Below, in pieces: positions 48,103 through 56,807 of a DNA stretch of 64,000 nucleotides. This stretch comes from Candidatus Jettenia sp. GTDB taxonomy: Bacteria; Planctomycetota; Brocadiia; Brocadiales; Brocadiaceae. Each line of letters opens with the position of its first letter. Positions within the stretch are counted from its first letter, which is position 1. Location of the stretch: contig CP091278.1 in the NCBI GenBank assembly GCA_021650895.1, positions 2,323,659-2,387,658 on the forward strand. The letters are read 5' to 3'. The notes beneath the pieces were generated by a model. It was not told the origin of the DNA. It searched no databases and saw nothing but the letters and a program-made list of their open reading frames with translations. A program made the position numbers and the translations under genes.

Positions 48103-49635
48103 TTAATGTTCATGCCCATGAGCAGGCATTTTACCTGACATTGTTGCTAATTTTATTTGGTAGGCTCCTTTCGTGACAACCCTTTCTCCCTCCTTTATAC
48201 CCACTAATACCTGTACATTCATACCATCACTGACTCCGATTTTTAATTCACGCTTTTGGAATCCTTCGCCTGATGTTTGCACATAGGCAAAGTAATTTTC
48301 CTGTTCCTCTATGAGTGCTGAATAAGGAATTACTAAAGCATCTTTCATTACAGTAGTTTTTAAAAATACTTCTACGAATGAGCCAGGGATGATTTCACCA
48401 TTATTGTCAATCTCGAAGTTTACGGGAATATAATAAGCGTTAGTGTCAGCGCTTTTCCCATATGAAACGAGCTTGCCATTTAAGCTATCAGTACTATATA
48501 TTTTACTGTCATTAGCAGTTATGAAATTTGCTGATGAAATGCTATTGAGTTTTGAGAAATACTTTTGAGATAATTCGGCTTTTAAAATGAGTTTGCGGTT
48601 TTGGGAAACGATGGCGATGGGCTGCCCGATTTCAACATGCTCTCCTTCGCTTATTATCACATTTTTTATATACCCTTGTATTGGCGATGTGATTTTATGT
48701 CCGTCAGCAGTATAGTTTGTTTCAATCGTGTGAAAAGTGGTTTGAGCATTTTTGTATCAGAGTTGTGTTTCCTGAAAAGATTTTTGTGAAATGACATGAT
48801 CTTTCACCAATTTCTTGGCCCTTGCAAAATCTATTTTGCTTTTTTCATAATTATTTTTTGCCTCTTTGTATTTCGTGTCTACATTACCTTCTGTTAAACC
48901 GGCTCCTGAAATGATACATAATGTTTCACCTGCATTTACCGCAGAACCAATTAGTTTTTTATTGTTTCCGAATGTTATGACACCTTTGCTTTTTGCTATT
49001 ATCGTTGTCTCGTCTCCAGGTGCAGGCAAGACTTGTCCTGTAGTTTTGATTATTTCAGTAAAGGGTTGTCTTCTTACTTCCCTATTGGCAAAATCAATCT
49101 TCCATGCCTGTTCTTTTAAATAAACAATTTCTTCGCCGATTGTTTGTTCTTGTTGATTTATGAGTGCAGCTTGTGTGTCAGAGTAAACAGTGATCTTTGC
49201 TATGGTTATTTTGTCGGAAAACTCCTTAGTTTGAATGTCAAAGACCAACTGATATGTGCCGGGATTTTCAGGATTCAATGCCAATCGAAAAATGCCTGGG
49301 GATGATGGTTCTTCGGCTTTGTCAGTTAATTGTGTCTCGTTTCCGATCAGGCTAACTGTTACGGAACCTTCTGTTACTGCTTTGAAGGTTTCTCCTAATT
49401 GTGTAAAGTGGGCAGCAAACTTTGAGGTTTCCCCTGCGATCAAAGGTTTAAACTCTACAAATAGTTCCGATTTGTCTGTGTAAAGCGTGTAAGCAAGCGG
49501 TTCAAGCTCTCCGCCTGTATGTACTTCATCTCCGTGCAAATGCCCGTGTTCTGCATCACCGTGTTTATGATTGTCATCTTTACAGCCTGCTAATAAGCCT
49601 GCAACGATGATACATGAAATAATTGCTTTATTCAT
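48103..49635 (-). CDS. RND periplasmic adaptor (HlyD/CusB family) with one in-frame TGA
   Basis: The signal peptide ends with a lipobox (VAGLLAGC) followed by a histidine-rich N-terminus (KHGDAEHGHLHGDE) that could bind metal. A barrel/lipoyl part with GEIVYLKEQAWKID and VLPAPGDETTIIAKSKGVI follows, then a coiled-coil hairpin ending SFQETQL. A TGA at 48757-48759 stops it, but the same frame continues YKNAQTTFHTIETNY..., VISEGEHVEIGQPIAIVSQ and so on to 48103. Read through it is about 510 residues, normal for this family. The TGA replaces what is usually an arginine codon (one-base change from CGA). A strong GGAGGAG ribosome site precedes the ATG. Confidence 0.8.
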
Positions 49636-49912
49636 ATCTCCTCCTATTTAATATCAGGGTATTGTCAAAACCTAACCACAGAGAACACAGAGAAAAACTT
49701 TTAAAATAATAATGTCATGCAGAACCTTTTTCATCTTTTAAAAAGAATTACTGCCAATATTTATCATCTGTGTCCACTGTGGTGAATCGCTTATTTTAAT
49801 TCAAAAAATAGCGGGTATTTACTTCCGTTAAGAAAAATAGAGACAAAAATGACGCTATTTTCCGAAAGAAAACAAATTTGCGAACAAAGTGAAATGTAGT
49901 AATACGGTTGAT

Positions 49913-50320
49913 TTAGATAAGATAGGTAGAATTGAATTGATATAATCTCGTAGAATAATATCGATCTGGAGGTAAATGGTGGAAGATTTTTGAAGTAAAC
50001 CAGGGAATTTGATTATCCCGCTGAAGTGAAAAACAGAGGGGTAAATGGTGTTTTAGGGTAAGACTGATATTTTGAGAAACAGATGTGTTTCCTGATAAAT
50101 AATCGAAAGACAAAATATTCTTTACGTCTCTATGTTCCGTTTCTCCTAATCCATGACCTCCTAACCCATGGTCTCCATTCGTGTGATGGACGTGAACAGT
50201 ATTATGTTCAAAATGAATTTCGTGTTCATGTTCCAAAAGCTCACCCATTGTTGCATTTGATAGACAAAATGCAATGGCTATTAATATTAAGTAAAGTTTG
50301 ATTGGTCTTATTTTTATCAT
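49913..50320 (-). CDS. Small exported histidine-rich protein of the metal efflux locus
   Basis: 135 residues. A signal peptide (LYLILIAIAFCLSNA, cut near residue 24) is followed by a metal-ligand-rich stretch HEHEIHFEHNTVHVHH then GDHGLGGHGLGETEH. The C-terminal 60 residues show no family. Location just upstream of the adaptor gene in the same direction suggests a periplasmic metal-binding or sensing accessory. I do not recognise the family. Confidence 0.6.
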   Translation of the reverse strand: MIKIRPIKLYLILIAIAFCLSNATMGELLEHEHEIHFEHNTVHVHHTNGDHGLGGHGLGETEHRDVKNILSFDYLSGNTSVSQNISLTLKHHLPLCFSLQRDNQIPWFTSKIFHHLPPDRYYSTRLYQFNSTYLI

Positions 50321-50464
50321 AAAGGATTGGAGAACAAAACAATAAAAAATTTTCGAAAATAATATTAATTCATACTATATTGCAGTGTCAACAAACTTTT
50401 CATAAATTAATTACAAAATCGAATCTTGCCTATAGAAGGGTTTGTTGATATAAAAGATGGTGTT

Positions 50465-50497
50465 GTTATAATAATAACATTGTGTTACTATTATAAC
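50465..50497. promoter_or_regulatory. Inverted repeat upstream of an exported-protein gene
   Basis: GTTATAATAATAAC, five bases, GTTACTATTATAAC: arms complementary except for one position. It ends 37 bp before the ATG at 50535, a fitting place for an operator; it could also be just AT-rich palindromic DNA. Confidence 0.4.
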
Positions 50498-50534
50498 ATA
50501 TATTAAATTGTCTTTGCTAGAGAAAGGATTTAAA

Positions 50535-51158
50535 ATGAAACTAATTGCCGTTATTATTAGTGTGATGGCACTATTCATGAATAGCGTAGTAGCTCAGGCA
50601 GAAACAAAGGTATGGAATTTTGATAATGACAAAGTTGATGCGATTGCAAAGGACTTTACCTCTGAAGTAGGTGAATGGAAAGTGACTGTCGATGATACGG
50701 CCCCTTCAAAACCCCACGTATTGGCACAGTTAGCAAAAAATTCTGGTTCAACGTTTAACCTTGCTCTGGTAAACAATACAAGTAAAAAAGATGTGGATCT
50801 ATCGGTACAAATAAAGCCATTAGCAGGAGATGAAGATCAGGGCGGTGGACTTGTCTGGAGGGCAAAGGATGCGAATAATTATTATATTGCACGTTATAAT
50901 CCATTAGAGAATAACTACCGTGTTTACAAGGTTGTAAATGGAAAACGAACACAATTGCAAAGTGCAGAAATCAAATACAAGAAAGGCTGGCATACGCTTC
51001 GAGTAACTATGGTAGATAACCATATCGAGTGCTATTATGATGGAAAGAAGCATCTGGAGGTAAAGGATTCAACTTTTCCAGAGGTTGGCAAGATTGGTTT
51101 ATGGACAAAGGCCGATGCCCGGACGTATTTTGATAATCTCATGCTTAACGGTGAATAG
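50535..51158 (+). CDS. Exported LamG/DUF1080-like beta-sandwich protein
   Basis: About 207 residues from the ATG at 50535 (AAAGGA upstream; a TTG 27 bases earlier is less likely). A signal peptide of 22 residues ends QAEA-like. The mature part has alternating strands with GGGLVWRAKDANNYYIARYN and EVGKIGLWTKADARTYFDNL, the concanavalin-like fold of DUF1080/LamG proteins, which often bind or cleave sugars. No catalytic residues can be assigned. Stands alone. Confidence 0.75.
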   Translation: MKLIAVIISVMALFMNSVVAQAETKVWNFDNDKVDAIAKDFTSEVGEWKVTVDDTAPSKPHVLAQLAKNSGSTFNLALVNNTSKKDVDLSVQIKPLAGDEDQGGGLVWRAKDANNYYIARYNPLENNYRVYKVVNGKRTQLQSAEIKYKKGWHTLRVTMVDNHIECYYDGKKHLEVKDSTFPEVGKIGLWTKADARTYFDNLMLNGE

Positions 51159-51207
51159 GAGCCCCTTACGGGTTCAAGTTTGTAAATTGAACCCATAGAG
51201 TTGCATA

Positions 51208-51236
51208 GTAGGGGCAGGTTTCAAACCTGCCCCTAC
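51208..51236. repeat. Single hairpin, GTAGGGGCAGG type
   Basis: GTAGGGGCAGGTTTCAAACC...CCCCTAC, preceded by TTTGTAAATTGAACCC as at the 12.3-kb copy. Confidence 0.8.
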
Positions 51237-51290
51237 TTCTTAAATTCAAAGCGTTATGGAAATATCAAAATGAAGGGTTCAGGTTGCAAA

Positions 51291-51393
51291 CCAATGTCAT
51301 TAAGTTAAGAATTATGTGAACCAAAACAACCCCCTTTGTCCCCCTTTTCTAAGGGGGAATTTTATGGCAGGTTGCTTAACTTAATGACATTGG
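51291..51393. mobile_element. Candidate MITE with 19-bp perfect inverted ends
   Basis: Left end CCAATGTCATTAAGTTAAG (51291-51309) and right end CTTAACTTAATGACATTGG (51375-51393) are perfect complements. The interior holds a CCCCCTTTGTCCCCCTTTTC and AAGGGGGAA palindrome known from other dispersed repeats. It splits a GGTTGCAAACC palindrome. No clear target duplication beyond the palindrome itself. Confidence 0.6.
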
Positions 51394-51474
51394 GTTGCAA
51401 ACCTGAACCCGCGGGGGTTATATATCTTTGGTTCATAGGGTTTGTGCTGTTATTACCCTAATAAGGTTTTTAGG

Positions 51475-52296
51475 ATGACTTTTAGAAAAAGATTGTTGGC
51501 AGTGTTGTTCTGTATCTCCGGACTATTATTGGCGGTAGAACGCCCTGTATTTGCCATAAGGCCCTATCAAATAGCAGATGATGCAGATGCTGAAGCTCCC
51601 GGTCTTTGGGAACTTGAATATGGTTTTGTATTAGAGAGGCTGAGGTCCGAGGATTCAAAGGTGATACGATTTGAATTTCCAGGTGAGGTTGATTTGGATT
51701 ATGGCTTGCCCTGGAATGCGGAGATTGGATTTGATTATAGGGCTCAAGCCTTGCTGCTAGAAAGAGAAGATGATTTGGTAGAACCGGTGAGTGAATTTGC
51801 CATTTTCTACAAACAGGAATTCAAGACCTGGGAATTCGATATATTCGACATACAGATAGGGGGAGAAATAGGGATAGATTTTCCAACGACACGGGAAAGG
51901 CGTGAGACAGATAGGCTCAATTTACCGGCTTTTATTGCTGTAAGTTTGTGGGATGTATATGATACGTTTAGCCTGCATTTTCTTGTAGAAGGAGAAGTTA
52001 TAGAGCTGGGAGGGCAGGATGATTTTAGATTGGCCTTTGGCACCTTTATGGATTATCCATTTCCCTTGTATAAGGATTTGCGATTTATTGCCGAATACGG
52101 AACTGAAAAGTTTGAGGAAGAACCACGTCTGCATCTTGTTCTTGCAGGAATAGATTGGATAAATCCTTTTAATGTTATCAAGGTAATGGGAGGGGAAGGG
52201 ATAGAATTCGATATAGCACCGTTCTTTTGGTTTACAGAGAATGAGAGTGTTGTTGAATGGGGCATAACTGCCGGGTTTGAATGGGCATTTCCCTAG
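51475..52296 (+). CDS. Exported beta-rich protein, probable outer-membrane transporter-like
   Basis: About 273 residues from the ATG at 51475; a TTAGG just before it is a weak ribosome site. Signal peptide of about 27 residues. The mature part is built of short amphipathic strands (LWELEYGFVLERL, NAEIGFDYRAQ, FDIQIGGEIGIDF, FRLAFGTFMDYPF) and ends in a hydrophobic aromatic strand (WGITAGFEWAFP), as in outer-membrane barrels. It may belong to a transporter-like family of unknown substrate. Function not known. Confidence 0.6.
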   Translation: MTFRKRLLAVLFCISGLLLAVERPVFAIRPYQIADDADAEAPGLWELEYGFVLERLRSEDSKVIRFEFPGEVDLDYGLPWNAEIGFDYRAQALLLEREDDLVEPVSEFAIFYKQEFKTWEFDIFDIQIGGEIGIDFPTTRERRETDRLNLPAFIAVSLWDVYDTFSLHFLVEGEVIELGGQDDFRLAFGTFMDYPFPLYKDLRFIAEYGTEKFEEEPRLHLVLAGIDWINPFNVIKVMGGEGIEFDIAPFFWFTENESVVEWGITAGFEWAFP

Positions 52297-52339
52297 ATGA
52301 AATAGTTTTTCGGTTTTAATGTATAGGACTTTCAATTAC

Positions 52340-52412
52340 GTAGGGCAACCCTTTAGGGTTGCTGTTCTTCGTGTACATTCGGGCGGGGAGCAAGGCTAAA
52401 GTCTTGCCCTAC
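52340..52412. repeat. R1 two-hairpin repeat
   Basis: TTTCAATTAC flank, GTAGGGCAACCCTTTAGGG hairpin, then CAAGGCTAAAGTCTTGCCC and TAC. The GAGTTGCCGAGGCATAATTT flank follows. Confidence 0.88.
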
Positions 52413-52476
52413 GTTTTGATAAGAGATAAGAGTTGCCGAGGCATAATTTAATGCTTAGGAAATTCAATGTTCTGTT

Positions 52477-52568
52477 GTAGGGGCGAACCTTGTGTTCGCC
52501 CTTACTCAGCGCAATTCAAAACGTTTGTATTTATTTCCCGTTTGGGCGAACACAAGGTTCGCCCCTAC
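52477..52568. repeat. R1-like element with GTAGGGGCGAACC hairpins
   Basis: Two hairpins of a variant sequence, GTAGGGGCGAACCTTGTG... and ...CACAAGGTTCGCCCCTAC, arranged as an inverted pair. The TCGCCGAAGG flank follows and ends 24 bp before the ChrB start. Confidence 0.82.
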
Positions 52569-52613
52569 ATGAGTGTTATAAAAAAGTCGCCGAAGGTATA
52601 ATTGAATATAACT

Positions 52614-53597
52614 ATGAATAAATGGATACTTCTTACACATCAAATTGCACAAGACGCACCAAAACTTAGAGTAAAGGTCTGGCGAAGTCTAAAAAAACTG
52701 GGAGCCGTACTTTTCAAAAATGCCGTATATTTACTCCCTTATACGAAGGAACATGAAGAGAGTATGCAGTGGATTTGTAAACAAATTAGGGACAGTGGAA
52801 GTGATGCATCGCTCTTTATTACTGAATCAATGGATAAAAAGCACAATGAAGAGATCATCAAAACCTTTCAGGAATCCTGTAATAAGGAGTATCTTCCATT
52901 AATTGATCAATGCAATGATGTGCTAAAACAAATAGAACAGATAGAAGGGACAGAAGGTGTAACAGACCGTTTTGGAGAAGATTTGAAAAGGAAATTAAGC
53001 GAGATAATAAAAGGTGCTGATGAGGTAGCAAAGATCGATTTCTTCCATGCCCCACAGAGAGAAGTGCTCCTGAAAAAAATTGAATCTATACGCCAGAAGA
53101 TAGAAAAATGGTCTAAAAAAATGAAAGAAGAAGTACCTGTAATCAATAAAGTTTATCAAAAAAAGGATTTTCTGGGTAAAAAATGGGTGACGCGAAAGGA
53201 TATTTACATCGACCGTTTAGCATCTGCCTGGCTTATCAGGAGATTTATAGATTCAAATGCGAAGTTCACTTTTATATCCAAAGGAGAAAATAACCTGCCA
53301 AAAAATACTGTACCTTTCGATATGTATGGCGCAGAATTTACCCATCATGGCGATGATTGTACCTTTGAAACCTTAATCAAAGCGTTTGATTTAAAAGATC
53401 CTGCTCTACGACCAATTGCGGAAATTGTGCATGATATAGATTTGAAAGATAATAAATATGATCGCAAAGAGGCCGATGGAATAGATCAAATTATTACCGG
53501 GCTTAGCAAAAAACTCAATAACGATAATAAGTTATTGGAGAAGGGTATGGAGATCTTTGATGCCCTCTATCAAAATTACTCTTCAAACTATGAGTGA
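52614..53597 (+). CDS. ChrB-like chromate resistance protein
   Basis: About 327 residues from the ATG at 52614 (a TTG at 52602 is in frame). The N-terminal half starts WILLTHQIAQDAPKLRVKVWRSLKKLGAVLF, the ChrB N-terminal domain; a coiled stretch follows. The C-terminal half has WVTRKDIYIDRLASAWLIRRFID, FDMYGAEFTHHGDDCTFE and IAEIVHDIDLKD, the ChrB C-terminal domain (PF09828 type). In proteobacteria ChrB senses chromate and controls the ChrA pump. No chrA is next to it here. An R1-type repeat lies directly upstream. Confidence 0.82.
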   Translation: MNKWILLTHQIAQDAPKLRVKVWRSLKKLGAVLFKNAVYLLPYTKEHEESMQWICKQIRDSGSDASLFITESMDKKHNEEIIKTFQESCNKEYLPLIDQCNDVLKQIEQIEGTEGVTDRFGEDLKRKLSEIIKGADEVAKIDFFHAPQREVLLKKIESIRQKIEKWSKKMKEEVPVINKVYQKKDFLGKKWVTRKDIYIDRLASAWLIRRFIDSNAKFTFISKGENNLPKNTVPFDMYGAEFTHHGDDCTFETLIKAFDLKDPALRPIAEIVHDIDLKDNKYDRKEADGIDQIITGLSKKLNNDNKLLEKGMEIFDALYQNYSSNYE

Positions 53598-53600
53598 TAT

Positions 53601-53630
53601 GGTGGATTCGCTTCGCTTAATCCACCCTAC
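53601..53630. repeat. R4 palindrome, copy 2
   Basis: GGTGGATTCGCTTCGCTTAA then TCCACCCTAC, the inverted form of the copy at 24887. Confidence 0.8.
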
Positions 53631-53696
53631 CGCAAACACGCATAAATAAGATGAAAATTTTCTATACAATCAAGACAAAGAAAGGAGATAACAGAT

Positions 53697-53765
53697 ATGC
53701 CACCACTTGAGGATCATTTTAAAAATAGCAAAGAAAATCTGCAGTACTTTGGGCTTTTTCAATGA
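53697..53765 (+). CDS. Very small coupled reading frame (22 codons)
   Basis: A strong ribosome site (AAAGGAG) precedes the ATG by ten bases. It encodes a 22-residue peptide starting MPPLEDHF and ends in a TGA that overlaps the next ATG (ATGA). No known family. It could be a leader peptide or a tiny subunit for the iron ABC transporter that follows. Confidence 0.45.
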   Translation: MPPLEDHFKNSKENLQYFGLFQ

Positions 53766-53872
53766 CAAACAATACCAGAGGAGTATCTCCATTTATTGCC
53801 CTTTTGTTGATAGTATCGTCATTTATTTTTGTACTAAAAGTACCAGAAAAACAAAGAGAGGTGAAATTATGA
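53762..53872 (+). CDS. Small single-span membrane protein upstream of FbpA (36 codons)
   Basis: It starts in an ATGA overlap with the 22-codon frame and ends in an ATGA overlap with the FbpA-like gene. The 36-residue product has one hydrophobic helix (SPFIALLLIVSSFIFVLKV) and a charged tail (PEKQREVKL). The double coupling argues that it is translated. Function unknown; a small membrane subunit is plausible. Confidence 0.5.
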   Translation: MTNNTRGVSPFIALLLIVSSFIFVLKVPEKQREVKL

Positions 53873-54867
53873 GATTTATTATCTTGGTGATTTTAGTTCC
53901 ATTACTCTTCCTAAGAATATGCCTCGGAGGAGAGGTAGTTGTTTATACCTCAGAAGATAAGGTCTTCTCGGAACCTATTCTTCAACAGTTTGAGAAAAAG
54001 ACAGGGATAAAGGTTCGAGCTATTTATGATACGGAGGAGACAAAGAGTACCGGTTTGGTTAACCGCCTGATTGCTGAGAAGGATAATCCACGGGCTGATG
54101 TATTCTGGAGCGGGGATCCGGTACGGCCTGTGTTGCTTGAGATGAAGGGGATAACAACACCCTATATTTCTAGTTCAGCAGTAGATATCCCGGAAATTTA
54201 CAAGGATAATGAGGGACATTGGACTGGTTTTTCCGCGCGTGCCCGCATTATTCTTTACAATACAAGTCTTATAAGTACGGATGAGAAGCCATTATCCCTG
54301 TTTGACCTTACAAAGCCAAAATGGAGAGGGCAGGTTGCCATCGCAAACCCATTATTTGGGACCACCTCCATACATATGGCAGCCCTGTTTATCACATTGG
54401 GCGATGAGAAGGCAAGGAAATTTCTCCAAGACTTAAAGGCAAATGGTGTAAAAATCGTCTCATCGAACGGTGAGGTAAAACGACTTGTTGCAAGAGGAGA
54501 GGTTACGGTGGGTCTTACCGATACTGATGATGCGAATGTTGCTATTCAGGAGGGAAGTCCGGTAAAGATAGTGTTTCCGAACCAACAGGATATGGGTACG
54601 CTTATTATGCCGAATATGGTTTGTCTTATAAAGAATAGCCCAAATCCAGAAAACGGAAAAAAATTAATTGATTTCCTTTTGAGTAAAGAAGTTGAAAAAA
54701 GTCTGGCATGGGCGCCCTGTGCACAAATGCCACTGAGATACGATGTACGAACACCCGCAGATGTTGTAACAATTAATGCCATAAAAGGTATGGATATTGA
54801 TTACCATGCAGTTGCACAAAAACTTGACGAGATCGGTGAATTTCTCAAGCAGTGGGCAGGTTATTAA
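53869..54867 (+). CDS. fbpA: Iron(III)-type ABC transporter substrate-binding protein
   Basis: 332 residues from the ATG at 53869, which has AGAGAGGTG upstream. Signal peptide of about 20 residues. The mature part matches the Fbp/FutA extracellular solute-binding family: GEVVVYTSEDKVFSEPILQQFEKKTGIKV, DVFWSGDPVRPVLLE, FSARARIILYNT and PKWRGQVAIANPLFGTT. The two adjacent iron-binding tyrosines of true FbpA are not clearly present. Another small cation or anion ligand is therefore possible. Operon with permease and ATPase. Confidence 0.83.
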   Translation: MRFIILVILVPLLFLRICLGGEVVVYTSEDKVFSEPILQQFEKKTGIKVRAIYDTEETKSTGLVNRLIAEKDNPRADVFWSGDPVRPVLLEMKGITTPYISSSAVDIPEIYKDNEGHWTGFSARARIILYNTSLISTDEKPLSLFDLTKPKWRGQVAIANPLFGTTSIHMAALFITLGDEKARKFLQDLKANGVKIVSSNGEVKRLVARGEVTVGLTDTDDANVAIQEGSPVKIVFPNQQDMGTLIMPNMVCLIKNSPNPENGKKLIDFLLSKEVEKSLAWAPCAQMPLRYDVRTPADVVTINAIKGMDIDYHAVAQKLDEIGEFLKQWAGY

Positions 54868-54891
54868 TTTATGTTTGAGAAATTCAATTCT

Positions 54892-54942
54892 GTAGGACAA
54901 ACCTTTAGGTTTGCCTTTTGCAAGGCTAAAGCCTTGCCCTAC
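54892..54942. repeat. R1 repeat, compact copy
   Basis: GTAGGACAAACCTTTAGG and then CAAGGCTAAAGCC hairpins with a short spacer, TTTGAGAAATTCAATTCT flank on the left and GTTGCCACCGAAGG flank on the right. Confidence 0.8.
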
Positions 54943-55018
54943 TACGTCGATATCGTTTTTACGAGTTGCCACCGAAGGGCCGCCTCATTTAATAAATTTT
55001 AGAATATACTATTGAAAG

Positions 55019-56647
55019 ATGCAAAAAAGGTTAACATTGGGTTTTTTCTTTACGTTGTTTATCTGCACCACATTCATACCAATTGTGTGGATGTTCGGAA
55101 GCTCTCTCTGTGAGGATGGTAGGTTTTCATTTGTTTATTACAGGGATATTTTTTTAACACAAAGGTATGTAAGGGTTATCCTTAATAGTCTTATCCTTGC
55201 TTCTATTACAACCGCGTTGTCTTCGCTTGCAGGCGTTCCCGCAGGATTTTTTTTAGCGAAAACAAACCTTCCCCTGAAAAATGTCTTTAAAATATGTTTT
55301 CTTATCCCATTTATTATACCATCTTATATAGTGGGTATTGCCTGGGCAAATTTATTAGGAAGGACAGGGTTTTTGAATACCTTCCTATCTCAATATACGC
55401 CGCTCTCCCCTGAGTCAATCTCAAACCGTATATATAGTTTGTATGGTGCTTCGTTTATTCTTTCGATAAATCTCTTTCCTGTCGTAATGTTAATGACTGA
55501 ATATGCTCTAAAAAATGTAAATCCACGGCTTGAAGAAAGTGGCCTTATAGCAGGGAGTATTTTTCAGGTAGTACGACAAATTACGTTACCCTTAGTTGCC
55601 CCTGCCATTCTTTCAAGTATGATGATTGTTTTTATACTGTCACTTTCTGAGTTTGGCATACCATCGTTATTGCAGGTTAATGTACTTACCACCCAGATAT
55701 TTACCCAGTTTAGTGCCTTTTATAATGAGAAGGCTGCAACGGCAAGTGCCTTTCCACTCATAGGAATTACCATCATCCTCATGATATTAGAGCAGGTTTA
55801 TTTCCGGGGAAAGTCGTTTGAGATATTGGAAAGAAGGGCTTCACATGGTACGATACACTATCAAGAAAGATGGCTTACTGTGACAGGTATACTCTTCTGT
55901 ACCTTTATTTTCATTCTCTGTGTTGTTGTTCCTCTTACTACCCTTATGGTAAGCAGTAAAACAGTATCGGCATATTATGATGCATTTCATTTAGCGAAGA
56001 ATGGTATCAAAAATACTGTCCTTTACGGCTCTCTCGGGACTACATTTCTTACCGTTGTGGGTTTCTTTTTGGGTTATCTTTCAGAAAAAGTCCAATCAAA
56101 ATTGAGAAACAGTATAGCACCATTTATTTGGCTATTCTTTGCAGTGCCTGCAACGGTGATAGGTGTCGGACTCATTAAGGTCTGCAATAGGCCTGAAGGT
56201 ATATTCCAGTTTATCTATGGTTCCTTATGGATCATTATTTGGGGGTATGGAGCACGTTTTTTGCCATTATCAAGCCGTATTATGGCGAATTACTTTAAGC
56301 AAATTCCCAACTCGATGGAGGAAGCAGGTATAGTAACCGGTGCCCCGTGGTTCCATATTTTAAAGAAAATTATCGTACCTTTACAAGGGTATGGGATAGT
56401 CGCTGCATGGTTGATTTCCTTCATGTTTTGTGTTGGAGAATTGGGTACAACGATATTGGTATACCCACCGGGACACGAAACGCTTCCGATAACACTATTC
56501 ACGGTGATGGTAAACAGTCCGGCAAGTATTGTTTCAGCGCTTTCTCTTATCATTGTGGTAATGACGTTATTACCTCTCGGTATTTTCCTTGCTGCATCAA
56601 GATATTTCCTAAAAACCGAAATAAAAGGTAGCGGAGTCCTACGGTAG
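55019..56647 (+). CDS. fbpB: Iron(III)-type ABC transporter permease
   Basis: 542 residues with twelve or so helices in two homologous halves, as in FbpB/SfuB. The two EAA loops are visible as EESGLIAGSIFQVVRQITLPL near residue 180 and EEAGIVTGAPWFHILKKIIVPL near 440. It moves the ligand delivered by the binding protein across the inner membrane. An R1 repeat separates it from fbpA. Confidence 0.88.
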   Translation: MQKRLTLGFFFTLFICTTFIPIVWMFGSSLCEDGRFSFVYYRDIFLTQRYVRVILNSLILASITTALSSLAGVPAGFFLAKTNLPLKNVFKICFLIPFIIPSYIVGIAWANLLGRTGFLNTFLSQYTPLSPESISNRIYSLYGASFILSINLFPVVMLMTEYALKNVNPRLEESGLIAGSIFQVVRQITLPLVAPAILSSMMIVFILSLSEFGIPSLLQVNVLTTQIFTQFSAFYNEKAATASAFPLIGITIILMILEQVYFRGKSFEILERRASHGTIHYQERWLTVTGILFCTFIFILCVVVPLTTLMVSSKTVSAYYDAFHLAKNGIKNTVLYGSLGTTFLTVVGFFLGYLSEKVQSKLRNSIAPFIWLFFAVPATVIGVGLIKVCNRPEGIFQFIYGSLWIIIWGYGARFLPLSSRIMANYFKQIPNSMEEAGIVTGAPWFHILKKIIVPLQGYGIVAAWLISFMFCVGELGTTILVYPPGHETLPITLFTVMVNSPASIVSALSLIIVVMTLLPLGIFLAASRYFLKTEIKGSGVLR

Positions 56648-56693
56648 TACGATCATTTATGGTAATAAATTTATGTTTAGGAATTTCAATTAC

Positions 56694-56767
56694 GTAGGGC
56701 AACCCTTTAGGGTTGCTATCCCCTGTGCACGTTCAGGCGGGGAAGCAAGGCTAAAGCCTTGCCCTAC
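56694..56767. repeat. R1 two-hairpin repeat next to the fbpC start
   Basis: TTTCAATTAC flank, GTAGGGCAACCCTTTAGGG hairpin, CAAGGCTAAAGCC and CCTACG; flank AGTCACCGAGGAATAATTTAAC runs straight into the ATG at 56808. Confidence 0.88.
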
Positions 56768-56807
56768 GTTTTGAAAGAAATGAAAGTCACCGAGGAATAA
56801 TTTAACT

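Larger units (their letters stand above)
51159..51474. other. Gap of stacked repeats
   Basis: Contains a GTAGGGGCAGG hairpin (51208-51236) and a 103-bp inverted-repeat element (51291-51393) inserted in a larger palindrome (GGGTTCAGGTTGCAAACC ... GGGTTGCAAACCTGAACC). No gene seen. Confidence 0.75.
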
